The position numbers and the translations under genes are program-made. DNA of 53,826 nt from Tubiluchus corallicola (taxonomy: Eukaryota; Priapulida; Priapulimorpha; Priapulimorphida; Tubiluchidae): positions 1 through 53,826 of the forward strand of contig JAQGDQ010001227.1 in the NCBI GenBank assembly GCA_030141605.1. Direction: 5' to 3'. This document shows positions 1-11,089 of the stretch, piece after piece. Under the pieces are notes generated by a model. The model was not told the DNA's origin, did not search any database, and worked only from the letters and a program-made list of their open reading frames with translations. Numbering within the stretch: the first letter of the stretch is position 1; each line of letters starts with the position of its first letter.

Positions 1-412
1 GAAATTTCTTGGCAGTCGACCATTACCTGAGTCGGATGATTCTCTAACTGCCCATTGGAGGGTTTTTCCGTTAGAGGTGCTGACAATTCTTCTTTTGAAT
101 AAGAAGGCTCTGCTTCCGGTGAAATTTCTTGGCAGTCGACCATTACCTGAGTCGGATGATTTTCTAACTGTGCATCGGAGGGTTTTTCCGTTAGTGGTGC
201 TGACAGTTCTTCTTTTGAATAAGAAGGCTCTGTTTCCGGTGAAATTTCTTGGCAGTCGACCATTACCTGAATCGGATGATTTTCTAACTGTGCCTGGAAG
301 GCTTTTTCCGTTAGTGGTGCTGACAATTCTTCTTCTGAATAATAAGGCTCTGTTTCCGGTGAAATTTCTTGGAAGGAGATTTGGACAGCCTCCTGTCTTT
401 CCAAAACACTGC
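1..412 (-). CDS. Duplicate copy of cassette B terminal cytoplasmic exon (partial, runs off left edge)
   Basis: Minus-strand exon starting after a TTTTCAG acceptor at 413-414 and open to the window edge. The sequence matches 6060-6471 base for base as far as I can compare, so it encodes the same start (GSVLERQEAVQISFQ) and about three and a half of the 40-residue units. The match continues into the upstream intron to about 549 (6609 in the other copy), with a 1-base indel near 528. It lies downstream of cassette B's own terminal exon on the same strand. It could be the last exon of a third paralogue, an alternative terminal exon, or an assembly duplicate. The stop codon, if any, lies outside the window. 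Confidence 0.6.
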
Positions 413-549
413 CTGAAAATAAACTAGGTGTGAACTTTCGTTAATCTTAACAGATTAATCAAGATTGCACATGACCAAAACACTGCCTGAAAATAAACTT
501 GGTGTGAACTTTCGTTAATCTTAACACATTAATCAAGATTGCACATGAC
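413..549. repeat. Duplicated intron flank with internal 67-bp tandem duplication
   Basis: The segment from the exon acceptor through TTCGTTAATCTTAACA is present twice in tandem here, and again at 6472-6609. It is part of the same recent segmental duplication that carries the terminal exon. The second internal copy repeats the first bases of the exon (AAAACACTGCCTGAAAAT), so each locus carries a spare copy of the acceptor. Confidence 0.7.
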
Positions 550-727
550 CAAACTTTGCAGGTATTTTGAAAAAGAAGTGCCATTTGATACCAAATGAAA
601 AAAAATCATTAAAAGATGTTGGACGGTGACATCCAAAAACACATTTGACATAATATAAAAAAATTTACTGTGCAAGATACATAGCTACAATGTTCTATTG
701 CTATGAAGCCACGCAAATGGTTTAGTT

Positions 728-1227
728 CAGGGGTATGCAAATTGCGGCCCACGGGTCACTTGCGGCCCGCCGAGAGAATTTGTGCGGCCCGCGAAGAGAT
801 TTGTCAACCTAATGAAAGTGCGGCCCGGGCGATTAATTGAGTGTATCCAGCTGAAGTCCGTGCCACGATCCCAAAGATAGTGCGGGTAGTTTTTTCTACT
901 AGATCGGATGCCATTAACCCTCACAAGACGGTTGTAGCTTAATGTCACTGTACTACACAGACTGTGTGATACACATTACTAATATGCATTGTAATGAAAT
1001 TACCACAATCTGTCCTGAAAGTAGAAATATATGGTTTGTAATAGAAATTTTAATAACTTCTAAAATAGTTTCTTGAGTGTAGTAGTAATGATGTACGCAG
1101 GTCGGATGCAAAAAAATCGTTATTAGGTCCTACTGTACTTGGCTCCTTGATCAAACTGCCTGTGGCCCGCAGGAATTGCGGGAAAGTTTAATGTGGCCCA
1201 GTTAGTCAGATAATTTGCACACCCCTG
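728..1227. mobile_element. hAT-type MITE, copy 1
   Basis: Termini are CAGGGGTATGCAAATTGC and the inverted TTTGCACACCCCTG. The flanking 8-bp duplications are GTTTAGTT (720-727) and GTCTAGTT (1228-1235), a 7/8 match. Several GCGGCCC motifs lie near the left end, typical of this hAT family. There is no transposase. Related copies are at 44153-44634 and 51181-51478. The minus-strand ORF inside is a shadow. Confidence 0.8.
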
Positions 1228-1235
1228 GTCTAGTT

Positions 1236-2030
1236 TCTACTTTCTGAGAACTTCAATTCACATTTTAGCCATAATTCAGCTTCGTATTGTGTTGATGGCG
1301 TGAATGATTCAGTGTTCTCTAACCCCTCTAGGGAATGCGAGACAGCATTTCAGAGGTTGCAACAAATATACATTATGATGGTTCATTTATCTATTTTGGT
1401 TCACATATGTGCGCTTGCATAGCAAAGTCGTCGATAAGTCGGTAACTAATCTTTTCTAGTTATTCACATATCCTAAAACTCCATTTCATGAGAATCATTT
1501 TGATACCAAGTTCATCACTCTATGTTATTTCTAAGCTAAGATAATCCACGTTGAAGTTGAGGTGCAGGCTGCACACTGGAAAACATAATCTTGAGAAAAT
1601 CAGTGTTAAAGTCAGCCATTGTTTTTTGTTGCATTTCTACAAAACACTTAGCTACCGTACGGATATTAGTTGCTATGGACTTTGCAAGAACACATTGAAG
1701 TTATGTTTAAATCCAGTAGATGGCTCTTCCTGACAAACATTTGGTCTTGGTAACAGGAAAACCAGAAGCAAAATGAATTCTCCTACGAGCTACAATCAGA
1801 GTTTGAAAATTGCAGTACTAGTTTCTAGCCAGAATAGTGGGTCGGGGTCATAAATTTTGTATTTTTTGAACATTTTCTTGATAATTTGTTGCTAGAATAC
1901 AAAAAGTCCAATAAATTTAGCATTTGTTTTTATAAAAAACAAAAATTGGCATTTGACCCACAATTTGGTGCATTCGTCTTTGAGGCATCATAATGCAGTT
2001 TTAACTATGCCAACTTATTGACGGTTTTGT
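1236..2030. other. Intergenic or intronic DNA, nothing recognised
   Basis: AT-rich sequence. I see no splice-site-bounded exon, repeat array or transposon terminus. A 60-codon ORF at 1551-1733 has no recognisable motif. Confidence 0.4.
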
Positions 2031-2036
2031 AATCAT

Positions 2037-2356
2037 ATTGTTTGTAATTTCTTATTGTTTGTAATCGTATTGTTTGTAATCGTATTGTTTGTAATCGTAT
2101 TGTTTGTAATCGCATTGTTTGTAATCGCATTGTTTGGAATCGTATTGTTTGTAATCGTATTGTTTGTAATCGTATTGTTTGTAATCGTATTGTTTGTAAT
2201 CGTATTGTTTGTAATCGTATTGTTTGCAATCGTATTGTTTGTAATCGTATTGTTTGTAATCGTATTGTTTGTAATCGTATTGTTTGTAATCGTATTGTTT
2301 GTAATCGTATTGTTTGTAATCGTATTGTTTGTAATCATATTGTTTGCAATCGTATA
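2037..2356. repeat. 15-bp minisatellite, about 21 copies
   Basis: Unit TGTTTGTAATCGTAT with a few single-base variants (CGCAT, GGAAT, GCAAT). Because 15 is divisible by 3 and the unit lacks stops in several frames, it generates four overlapping ORFs of 70-105 codons, none of which I accept as a gene. Confidence 0.95.
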
Positions 2357-2608
2357 ATATTGTAGTCATTGTTTTCCAATTATTAATAATTCACCAAATC
2401 TTCTAATATTGTTTCATAAAATTAGAAAGGATGCGATAAGATCACGTGAGGTAAAAATGACTCTAAACCCCAATCTGGAACCCTTTTGAGGCTCCATACA
2501 GTTTGTGAGGACCCCTAAGCTCTGGCTTGCTTATTTTTTTACATTATTATGATATATTATGACTCCATTATAGATTTACTTGCTTATGTTTAAGAATTAT
2601 GTTTGTGT

Positions 2609-2628
2609 TAGGGTTAGGGTTAGGGTTA
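2609..2628 (+). repeat. Short interstitial TTAGGG run
   Basis: GTTAGGGTTAGGGTTAGG is about three units of the animal telomere repeat inside unrelated AT-rich DNA. It is too short to mark a chromosome end. Confidence 0.7.
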
Positions 2629-2835
2629 GCATTTATTTTTCTATTAGTTTTAGTACATATTCTCAGCAGATGTGAAATATCCATTGAAAATGCTGGATGT
2701 TATTAATTGTATTATTCAGTTCATATGCACAGAGACTGATATTTCTTTGTTTTGCAGTCATTTTTCTACTTTTTTGACTAATTATTATACATAAAAACTT
2801 ACATATATTTTCAAGTTCTTACTTTGTTTTGAAGT

Positions 2836-3115
2836 TATTATAGGTTTTACATGTCAAATGTAGACCTGCGTTAACTCAAATGTAGATTTAGGTAATTCAA
2901 ATGTGTCTTGGTAACTCAAATGTAGACTTAGGTAGTTCAAATGTGTTAACAATGGTTTTCAACAAATCTTGAGCGTTTTTGGTAAGTCAAATGTAGACAC
3001 ATGTCAAGTCAACTGTGACATTGGTATCTCAAATGTGGGTAGGTGGTAAAGTTTAAGGATGTTAAATTTAATCTTCTTTAATTTCAATTTAATAATTGCT
3101 CTTAAGTTAAAATAA
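2836..3115. mobile_element. Left half of a TA-flanked MITE (same family as 40345-40878)
   Basis: Starts with ATAGGTTTTACATGTC and carries repeated CAAATGTAGAC and CAAATGTGT motifs, nearly collinear with 40346-40660. The right terminal half with the inverted motif is missing, so this is a truncated copy. Confidence 0.7.
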
Positions 3116-3700
3116 CAACGTTATAGGATCACTAATATTCTGTAAACTTTACATACCATTGGAACTGTTAGAGAAAACAATACATTCTTAAAATAAACAA
3201 CGTTTATATTCGCTGTGTGTATCTATTTAAGCTTGCAGCCAAATCTTTACAGAACTCTGTTTGAGTAAATGTGTTAGTGATGTTAATGTAACTGTATTTT
3301 CGTTATTTGTAATTTTATTTTTAATTAGCCTTTGATTACTGTACTTATTTACTATAAATTTAATTTATATTTCTATGTGTGCATCTATTTTAACTTGTTT
3401 ATGCAAAACTGCAAGTATTGTTAGCTACATTTGTGTATAAAAATAAAAATGAGAATGTTAATGTAAGTCATTCTACTCAAAAAGCTGCTTAGAATTCATA
3501 TTCAAACATGTTTGTTTATCATATCTATAAGTGAAATGTATCGACTCTCTTGCCAAGACAAGTATGCTACAATCGTACTGAAAAACGTCTGAATTACATC
3601 GATAAAAACTTATCTATATACGATAAAAATGTTTTTACTTAAAGTCAATATGTAAAAAACCATAACAATAATCATGGTCACCACCTCTTCAACAACAATA
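3116..3700. other. AT-rich DNA, nothing recognised
   Basis: No exon-like segment. The last part (from about 3600) begins an interspersed repeat that recurs at 20.29-20.9 kb. Confidence 0.4.
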
Positions 3701-3714
3701 ATAATAAATATCTA

Positions 3715-4073
3715 GACTGGCAACAATTATATTAGACTGGCAACAAGTATATTAGACTGGCAACAATTATATTAGACTGGCAACAAGTATATTAGACTGG
3801 CAACAGATATATTAGACTGGCAACAATTATATTAGACTGGCAACAAGTATATTAGATTGGCAACAAGTATATTAGACTGGCAACAATTATATTAGACTGG
3901 CAACAAGTATATTAGACTGGCAACAAGTATATTAGACTGGCAACAAGTATATTAGACTGGCAACAAGTATATTAGACTGGCAACAAGTATATTAGACTGG
4001 CAACAAGTATATTACACTGGCAACAAGTATATTAGACTGGCAACAATTATATTAGACTGGCAACAATTATATT
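3715..4073. repeat. 20-bp minisatellite, about 18 copies
   Basis: Unit ATTAGACTGGCAACAAGTAT, alternating with an AATTAT variant. It sits inside the interspersed repeat shared with 20.3-20.9 kb, where the corresponding site has a single related segment (ATTATATTAG at 20372) and no array. Confidence 0.95.
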
Positions 4074-4620
4074 AGGCCCCAAAGAATGACACCAACGAAT
4101 AGCACCAAATTTTAACAATTCTACTAAAACGAAAAAGACCAGTTTTACAATAAAAATATCTCAAAGTAGAATATCGAACAGACGCATGTACCGTACTCAA
4201 GATTTCAGAAAATGACACTCAAAAATTTCATGTACAGAAAATTAAAAAAAACACAAAACCGGATAGGGCCATCAACAAGTTTGAACATGCACGCAATGAC
4301 ACTGTTATAATGACAAAATTTTACAATAAAGTACCACATTTGAAGACTGAAAGCCAATATAAAAATTTCATCAGTATCTTAACCAAAACAGCCTCATAAT
4401 GCAACTGCAAAAATTTCAAATATTTATTATGTAAAACTGGCAATACGTAATTGAAATGCATTACAAAAAAAATTCAAAATTTTGGTAGTACTTTAGCATT
4501 ATGCTAAGTTGTTGCTTTTAGTAGTTTTCAATCGCATATTTGTTACTAAAAGTATACATAAGTACTTTATGTGCGAGTAAAAAATGATATTGTAAGATAC
4601 AAGATATAATATCAATTTTT
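4074..4620. repeat. Interspersed repeat related to 20.37-20.9 kb
   Basis: After the array, the order of motifs (CCCCAAA-GAATGACAC, ATTTTAACAATT, AGACCAGTTTTACA, CACATGTAC-like) matches 20380-20900 with moderate divergence. No coding potential and no clear termini were found. Confidence 0.5.
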
Positions 4621-4640
4621 CTCTATCGTATTTATATCTA

Positions 4641-5183
4641 CCGTATTTATTCGAGTATAACTCGCAAACTTTTCTACCTAAAAAGGACTCAAAGTTTGGG
4701 TGCGCGTTATAAACGAGGGCTGGGGTAACACGCTTAGATGGTGCAATGACTTTTAGTCAAAAATATCGCTGACCACAATCACAAAATATTGAATGCAGCC
4801 ACATTTCTCCACACACAAAACGCCTATGGTCTATTTTTAGTAACAGTATCCAAAGCATTTGCGTGGACAATCTAAAATAAATAATTCTCAATGGCTCATG
4901 CGCAACACACTCACTGCAGAGGCGAGGCGTAGCTAAGGAAATATTCAATAATATTTGCGTCATCAGCAGACTTTGTCAGACGGTGCCATTTCCAAGAATT
5001 CTCATTATCCGCTGTTCATAGTTTACTTTACATTGTCAATAAATGATTTTTATCATGGCCGCACGTGTTCAACAACGTTTGTCACTTACAATGCTTGGTC
5101 TGAGCCGAGAAAAACTGAAACGAAATTTTATACCGATTTTTAATGGAAAATTAGGGGTGCGCGTTACACTCGAATAAATACGG
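4641..5183. mobile_element. Tc1/mariner-type non-autonomous DNA transposon
   Basis: Inverted termini CCGTATTTATTCGAGTATAA and the complementary GTTACACTCGAATAAATACGG are flanked on both sides by TA, the target used by Tc1/mariner/pogo elements. Internal ORFs of 62-68 codons do not resemble a transposase. One isolated right-end fragment occurs at 43983-44013. Confidence 0.75.
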
Positions 5184-5189
5184 TATATG

Positions 5190-5945
5190 CAAAAAGAGGA
5201 ATATTATCACAGACACATGAACGTATGAAAGTTTGATATGTAACTATAAAACTTGTACAGATGAAATGCTAAGTACTTGTACTGGATAAGAAACTGTCTG
5301 CATTAACATAAATTACTTTAATTAATGTGAATTCTGATCTTGTATAAAATGCACCAACCGTTTGCAAGTTCATTAAACTCCAGTCTTTACAAGGCGACAC
5401 AGACACAAGTTTGCATCAAAATTTTCTTCCAAAGTTCAGATCATCTCTGAGCCCCCAATCTCGTTTTCATCTGTGGCTGGAGAAGCATTACGGTCAAACA
5501 TCTCTAAGCGGACACTCATTCAACTTCATTCATATTCAAACTTTTCCATTGGACGAACAAGAAAATGGAGTCACATTTTATAAGATCACAATAATATTCT
5601 CATCATGTCTGTATATCCTAGTAACTTTGAGTTAAACATTCGCGCAGAAGAGTGTCTGTAATACAGATGAATAAAAACTAAATTTTGCTCTACCACGCAT
5701 TTCATTCGTGAAAAAATTTTCATCATGCAGCTTATTCTGATTGGTAGAGCGATCTATCACGTACTTAATCTAACCCAAACCCACTACACACAACTCAGAA
5801 TCATTAGAGAAATGATCACAGAAGTTCTGCTTTATGTTTGTGCCCATTTTAACACAAGCTTCATGTACCTAATCATGTAGCATAGCAGCACAGTCATGAG
5901 TCAGAAGTTCTATTTCATCCAACATTTATAAGAAGCAGTTAACAT
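5190..5945. other. Sequence 3' of cassette B stop codon
   Basis: On the minus strand this follows the stop at 5951 and should hold the 3' UTR. I see no unambiguous AATAAA on that strand. A 74-codon plus-strand ORF (5411-5635) has no recognisable motif and is not annotated. Confidence 0.35.
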
Positions 5946-5950
5946 TGCGC

Positions 5951-6471
5951 TCAGTCGACCATTGCCCGAGTCGGTTGATTCTCTAACTGTGCATCGGAGG
6001 GTTTTTCCGTTAGTGGTGCTGACCGTTCTTCTTCTGGATAAGAAGGCTCTGCTTCCGGTGAAATTTCTTGGCAGTCGACCATTACCTGAGTCGGATGATT
6101 CTCTAACTGCCCATTGGAGGGTTTTTCCGTTAGAGGTGCTGACAATTCTTCTTTTGAATAAGAAGGCTCTGCTTCCGGTGAAATTTCTTGGCAGTCGACC
6201 ATTACCTGAGTCGGATGATTTTCTAACTGTGCATCGGAGGGTTTTTCCGTTAGTGGTGCTGACAGTTCTTCTTTTGAATAAGAAGGCTCTGTTTCCGGTG
6301 AAATTTCTTGGCAGTCGACCATTACCTGAATCGGATGATTTTCTAACTGTGCCTGGAAGGCTTTTTCCGTTAGTGGTGCTGACAATTCTTCTTCTGAATA
6401 ATAAGGCTCTGTTTCCGGTGAAATTTCTTGGAAGGAGATTTGGACAGCCTCCTGTCTTTCCAAAACACTGC
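5951..6471 (-). CDS. Cassette B terminal exon: cytoplasmic tail with four 40-residue repeats
   Basis: The exon begins after TTTATTTTCAG, in phase 1, and ends at TGA (5951-5953). After GSVLERQEAVQISFQ it encodes four tandem units that begin EISPE-TEP, contain Y-S-(K/E)EELSAPLTEK, and end QVMVDCQ. The DNA unit is 120 bp, so copy-number change keeps frame. The first unit has two adjacent tyrosines (PYYSEEEL). The last has YPEEERSAPL and stops where the others read TGC. The SEEELSA core is shared with receptor A's tail, supporting paralogy. The tyrosines could be phosphorylation sites, but the spacing is not a canonical ITAM or ITIM. No known domain was recognised. The plus-strand ORF over it is a shadow. 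Confidence 0.75.
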
Positions 6472-6609
6472 CTGAAAATAAACTAGGTGTGAACTTTCGT
6501 TAATCTTAACAGATTAATCAAGATTGCACATGGACCAAAACACTGCCTGAAAATAAACTTGGTGTGAACTTTCGTTAATCTTAACACATTAATCAAGATT
6601 GCACATGAC
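6472..6609. repeat. Intron flank with 67-bp tandem duplication (partner of 413-549)
   Basis: Nearly identical to 413-549. It includes the functional acceptor (6472-6480) and a second, upstream copy of that acceptor region about 67 bp away. Confidence 0.7.
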
Positions 6610-6675
6610 ATCAAACTCAGACAAAATCTGAAAATTCTACAGAAATAAGCTGTCAATTGCTGTGTCAAATAACAT

Positions 6676-6935
6676 TTTAGAATTAAAGCATACAGCCAAT
6701 CAGAATTGAAAGTGTACAGCCAATCAGAATTGAGAGTATACAGCCAATCAGAATTGAAAGTATACAGCCAATCAGAATTGAAAGTAACCAGCCAATCAGA
6801 ATTGAAAGTATACAGCCAATCAGAATTGAAAGTATACAGCCAATCAGAATTGAAAGTAACCAGCCAATCAGAATTGAAAGTATCCAGCCAATCAGAATTG
6901 GAAGTATACAGCCAATCAGAATTGAACGTATGCAA
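6676..6935. repeat. 24-bp minisatellite, about 11 copies
   Basis: Unit CAGCCAATCAGAATTGAAAGTATA with a GTAACC variant. It lies in the intron between the 51-nt exon and the terminal exon of cassette B. The unit length is divisible by 3, so it produces shadow ORFs on both strands. Confidence 0.95.
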
Positions 6936-7062
6936 TCAGAGGCCAAACTTATCGTAATGAAATGCTGCTTAATGCATTACTTTCAGCATATTAAACACGA
7001 TGCATGACTGCAATAAACACAAAAAAAAACTGAAGGCTTAATGAATATTTGAATGCTGTTAC

Positions 7063-7113
7063 CTCCATGACTGTTTCTGCCTCCATGTGGAGCAAATTCA
7101 ACGTTCATCTTTG
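7063..7113 (-). CDS. Cassette B 51-nt cytoplasmic exon
   Basis: Bounded by acceptor TTTTCTTTTCAG and donor GGAG|GTAACA, phase 1 on both sides, 17 codons. With the preceding T it reads S-KMNVEFAPHGGRNSHG, joining the terminal exon through a glycine codon. It has no recognised motif. It is supported by paired splice sites, exact phase agreement with both neighbours and an open frame, but not by homology. Confidence 0.55.
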
Positions 7114-7389
7114 CTGAAAAGAAAATGTTATGGATGCCGACAACTAATATTTCTTGCTAAAACCAAAATGGTGCCACCAGGAGTGACCATCGAGTTTTCT
7201 AATTAGATTCGAATGAGTTTTCTTAATTCAAATTCGATTCAAGCCTAAAATGATAAATTCAAATAATTCAACTATGTATGTTCATTATTACAAAAACATT
7301 TGAATCGTCACACAATCAGCACAATTTCTGTGCACAATTTTTTAACAAATAAAATCAATCGATATGCAAGTTTTGTGCAAAATCGCTTT

Positions 7390-7852
7390 TTCATCATCAT
7401 CATCACCATCATCATTGTCACCATCATCATCATCACCACCATCATCATCATCATCATCATCATTGTCACCATCATCATCATTATCATCACCACCACCATC
7501 ATCATCACCATCATCATCACCACCATCATCATCACCATCATCATCATCACCACCATCATCATCATCATCACCACCACCATCATCATCATCATCATCATCA
7601 TCATCACCACCACCATCATCATCATCATTATCACCACCACCATCATCATCACCACCATCATCATCATCATTATCACCACCACCATCATCATCATCATCAC
7701 CACCATCATCGTCATTATCATCATCACCACCACCATCATCATCATTATCACCAACACCATCATCATCATCATCATCATCACCACCATCATCGTCATTATC
7801 ATCATCACCACCACCATCATCATCATCACCACCATCATCATTGTAATCATAT
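7390..7852. repeat. ATC/ACC trinucleotide microsatellite, copy 1
   Basis: Long run of CATCAT and CACCAC triplets. Its right flank (CACCACCATCATCATTG, TAATCATAT) is the same as at 12535-12557, so the two arrays descend from one locus. The long ORFs in four frames are artefacts of triplet repetition. Confidence 0.95.
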
Positions 7853-7869
7853 GGTTTTGAATCCAAATT

Positions 7870-9100
7870 CAAAATCAATTTATTTTTCTCTAACATACTT
7901 TTTTGATTTATCATTCGAACATCTTTACAAAATTCAATTCAATTCGGGTTTGAAATCTTGAAATTTGGTTTGACGCAAGTTTGGAGGTCAAATACTTGAT
8001 TGGAATTCAAATTTTGATAGAGAATGCTCAACCCCTAGGTGCCATAAACCTGCATTGCAGCACCAACTGTGATTTACCAAACAAGATGCATTCACATCAG
8101 ACCTACCAATACACGAATTTGATGTATAATGAATGTATTTGATGTATGTATGCTGTAGGTCGATAATTTATCGATAAAGCAAAACAAAAGAACATGTAAC
8201 TCACTAGCGAGAATGTTATCGTAACTTGCCATGCTAACCATTTCTGTAACGAGAAGCGTAAAAACAGAAAATTAGTTTTAAGACTATTAATTACGGAAAG
8301 GTTAGCCAGTTGTTTGAGCTACTCTCGATAAAAATATGCTAATAAGAGAACATGCGCTTTGTAATGAGTGTGAAACAGCTTTATGATTACTAAATATTAG
8401 GCACATTATAAGAAACATTCCTTCAGTAGTTCAAAATTTGAGGCAACGGGTAAAAAGTGCAAAATATTTTTATTACATCAGGAAAAATAGCTATATATAT
8501 AGACGATCTCGAAGATTTCAGCATATGAAGAGCACCCGTATTGCCGTTTGCTAGGAGGCAATTCTTAACACATTTAACAATAAGAACTCCATGCAGTGTC
8601 GAGCAGATGTTTAACATTTAGAACGGTATATTATTTGCAGTTTTACTTTTGTGATTAAAGGAACAATTCTTGAATTAGTATAATTCGAAACATTTATATT
8701 TGCACTTACGCTCTATGCGGTATGGCAGTATTATATGTAATTATTTTGTTGTTGTTATTTCAGCCTGATCATTGCTGCTATATCATAAATAAACCACTTT
8801 GATTGATTCAGCAAAAACTTTCATAGTTATTTAATATACACATTGCCCAGTAAAAATTATTCTACACAACAGCAAGATCTGCAATGAAATTACGTATTGA
8901 AAAAACAAGAAATCAAAATAGCTCTTCCCGTGTTTTCGAACACTACGCAGTAAACAAACTCTTGACCTAAGTTTTATTGATGACTAAGATTTTATTTTTA
9001 TTTCTGAACACAATTTATTTCTGAAGAATTCACTGCCAGTTACTGTCAAGCGGCCATAGTGCTTTTAGAAGATGTAACTAAGCCAAACTTTTTTTGAAAA
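7870..9100. other. Intron of cassette B, no exon recognised
   Basis: AT-rich, several AATTCAAATT-like stretches. Around 8700-8810 a tail ending AATAAACCACTTTGATTGATTC resembles the 3' end of a CR1-like non-LTR element. No acceptor-exon-donor set in frame was found. Confidence 0.35.
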
Positions 9101-9120
9101 TCCAGTCAAGATAAATGTAA

Positions 9121-9720
9121 AAACATAACAATACCAGACATAATGAATCTATAAAAAGACGTTGTAGAACAAATATGGCAAAACACTTCATTAGCTATAT
9201 GGGACCAGTCCTACGGAATAGACTAAGCCGCAATTCAAAATGTAGTCACTCCCTTTCAACTTTTAAAAAAACCGTCACAAAAGAAATATTTCAAAAGTAT
9301 TAAGAGTAACACAGTTTGATAATGGTAATAACCTGCATTTTTTTTCCACAGTAATCTTAATAAAACGTGACTATGCTCAACAGGTTACTGAACACTTTTT
9401 AATCATGATCACAGTTTTTCTTAGTTCTCGCTCCATTTCATCTTTCATTCACTACTCCCCCCACTTTTATGTATATATTATCATCATTTCAATTATTAAT
9501 CACTTCTTTAAGATTTCCACGTACAGTTTCGCCTGTCAAGCTATGTTTTTAGGCTCAAACTGTATGCATCAAAATTATTCTGTAATGTAATTTGCACATG
9601 TATATGCTGCATTTTGTAATTTCTGGATAATACTGCATTTATATTTATATTTACTTCAGTGAAATTATCTGTATTTTTATTATAATTGTTAGATGCAGAG
9701 TGGAAATAAATAAACTTACA
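9121..9720 (+). pseudogene. 5'-truncated non-LTR retrotransposon: C-terminus of ORF2 and 3' UTR
   Basis: The plus frame from 9121 to TAA at 9301-9303 reads HNNTRHNES, RRCRTNMAKHFISY, then a SLSTFKKTV block. This is the characteristic extreme C-terminus of CR1/Jockey-type reverse-transcriptase proteins (HNYNTRH and CRTN motifs, then FKK). Upstream the frame is closed. It is followed by an AT-rich 3' UTR ending GGAAATAAATAAAC. The same C-terminal signature appears on the minus strand at 36725-36960 and 43803-44024. Confidence 0.65.
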
Positions 9721-9814
9721 AACGTGAAATCTTATTAGAAACTGATTTTCTCGTAAATTACTTAGGAGATGAGGAGAAAAAAAAATTTGCTAGCTTGCTT
9801 ATTAGTCTTACAAG

Positions 9815-10012
9815 TTATGTATTACAGGTATATCCATTTACTAAGATTTTTGTGTATTTTTTGGAAGCAGAAAATAAGCTACCTTCAACGGAATCTTTTG
9901 GCAACGAGTTCCATAATTTAACTCTTTGTGATTTTAAGCTATTGAAACCATGTCGGGTAAAAAATCTCTCCAGAAAATACTGTTCATTAGAAGGAATTAT
10001 TTTTATTTTCAT
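9815..10012 (-). pseudogene. Non-LTR retrotransposon ORF2 C-terminal fragment
   Basis: The minus frame contains RHGFNSLKSQRVKLWNSLPK, matching the xxLWNSLP block near the end of non-LTR reverse-transcriptase proteins, followed by a degenerate FKK-like segment. It is short and isolated, so this is a remnant. Confidence 0.5.
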
Positions 10013-10079
10013 TTTATTTTATTTCTCGTATTTTATTTCCTTTTCGTTGCTGTCGTTAATGTAGCATGCTCTCACTTAC

Positions 10080-10682
10080 TGCACCCAGAAGGAATTTGGT
10101 CAATTATCACGTCGTAATCATATGGAGGAAAGGTACACCTTTTGTATATCTTTAGACTTTAATATTATGCAATAATGAACGCTAATCCTAAAGAATTTTA
10201 AGATACTTTTCTTTCAACTCTTTTTTTCATAACTAAACATACATGTTTATCCACTTTTGCTAGCTACAAGCGAGAAATTAATTTTTTTCTCCTTCCTTTG
10301 GCTCTAGGTCCTCATAATATGAATTTTAAATACGTAATGGTTAAATTATTATTTAAAGATAGTCACGTGTGTCTCTTCTTTCCCATTATTGAACATTATT
10401 TTATTATAAACTAACACATTCGCATAATGTTCAATTTTCATTCGTCTTAAATGCAAAATCTGATAATTTTTAATTACCTGGTACATTCGCATTAACTAAT
10501 TAATTATATTAGTAACAATTCTGAGAGGGCGGCTGACCTCGATAAGTTATAGTTCTTTTGCCACCCTTTCACCACTAATCAATAATTACTTTTGCACTTT
10601 GTAATATTATTGTATGTTGTACAGATTTATAAATCTCTTAGTTAAGTGTTTTGCTATTTTAAAAATGGTGATAAACTAATAA

Positions 10683-10729
<47 letters not shown>

Positions 10730-10735
10730 CGCTCA
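10080..10735 (+). mobile_element. 3' region of a non-LTR element ending in a (CTTA)n run
   Basis: A 3'-UTR-like stretch (GCCACCCTTTCACC, GTACAGATTTATAAAT) ends AACTAATAAA followed by about 12 copies of CTTA (10684-10731). A short tandem repeat directly after AATAAA is typical of CR1/L2-like 3' ends. A related 3' end is at 19260-19410. Confidence 0.5.
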
Positions 10736-11089
10736 TATAGCAGTCGAACGTAGAAAACTCACTAAAACAATGTACAATCCTTTTGACTGAACCCTTGATT
10801 TTACAAGTTTTCGAACCCAAATAAAGGCCCAGTTTGCCACTGTAGTATGGAAAGTCACTTTTAATGACTCACGCTCAGCACAAAAAGGGACTTTTATTTT
10901 AATGCCCTAAAATGGGAGCTCAAGTTTCTAGAAATAAGAATGCAACTTAATAGTGACACAAAATTAATGTCTAGTGTGTCTGTTCTAATCTGGCAATAAC
11001 TGTAAATTTATGGTAACGTACCGTAGTGCCTAGGCAACTCAGATGCTACTTTCTCTGCTAGAAAAGAGAAGACTTTGTTTACATGATAA

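Noticed and set aside
2609-2628. Telomeric end
   Set aside because: Only about three TTAGGG units within ordinary sequence.
5951-6471. ITAM or ITIM signalling motif in the tail repeats
   Set aside because: The residue at Y+3 is E, not L, I or V, so neither consensus is met.
7300-7914. Poly-Ile, poly-Ser, poly-Met and poly-Asp ORFs
   Set aside because: ATC/ACC triplet microsatellite; the same applies to 11944-12583.
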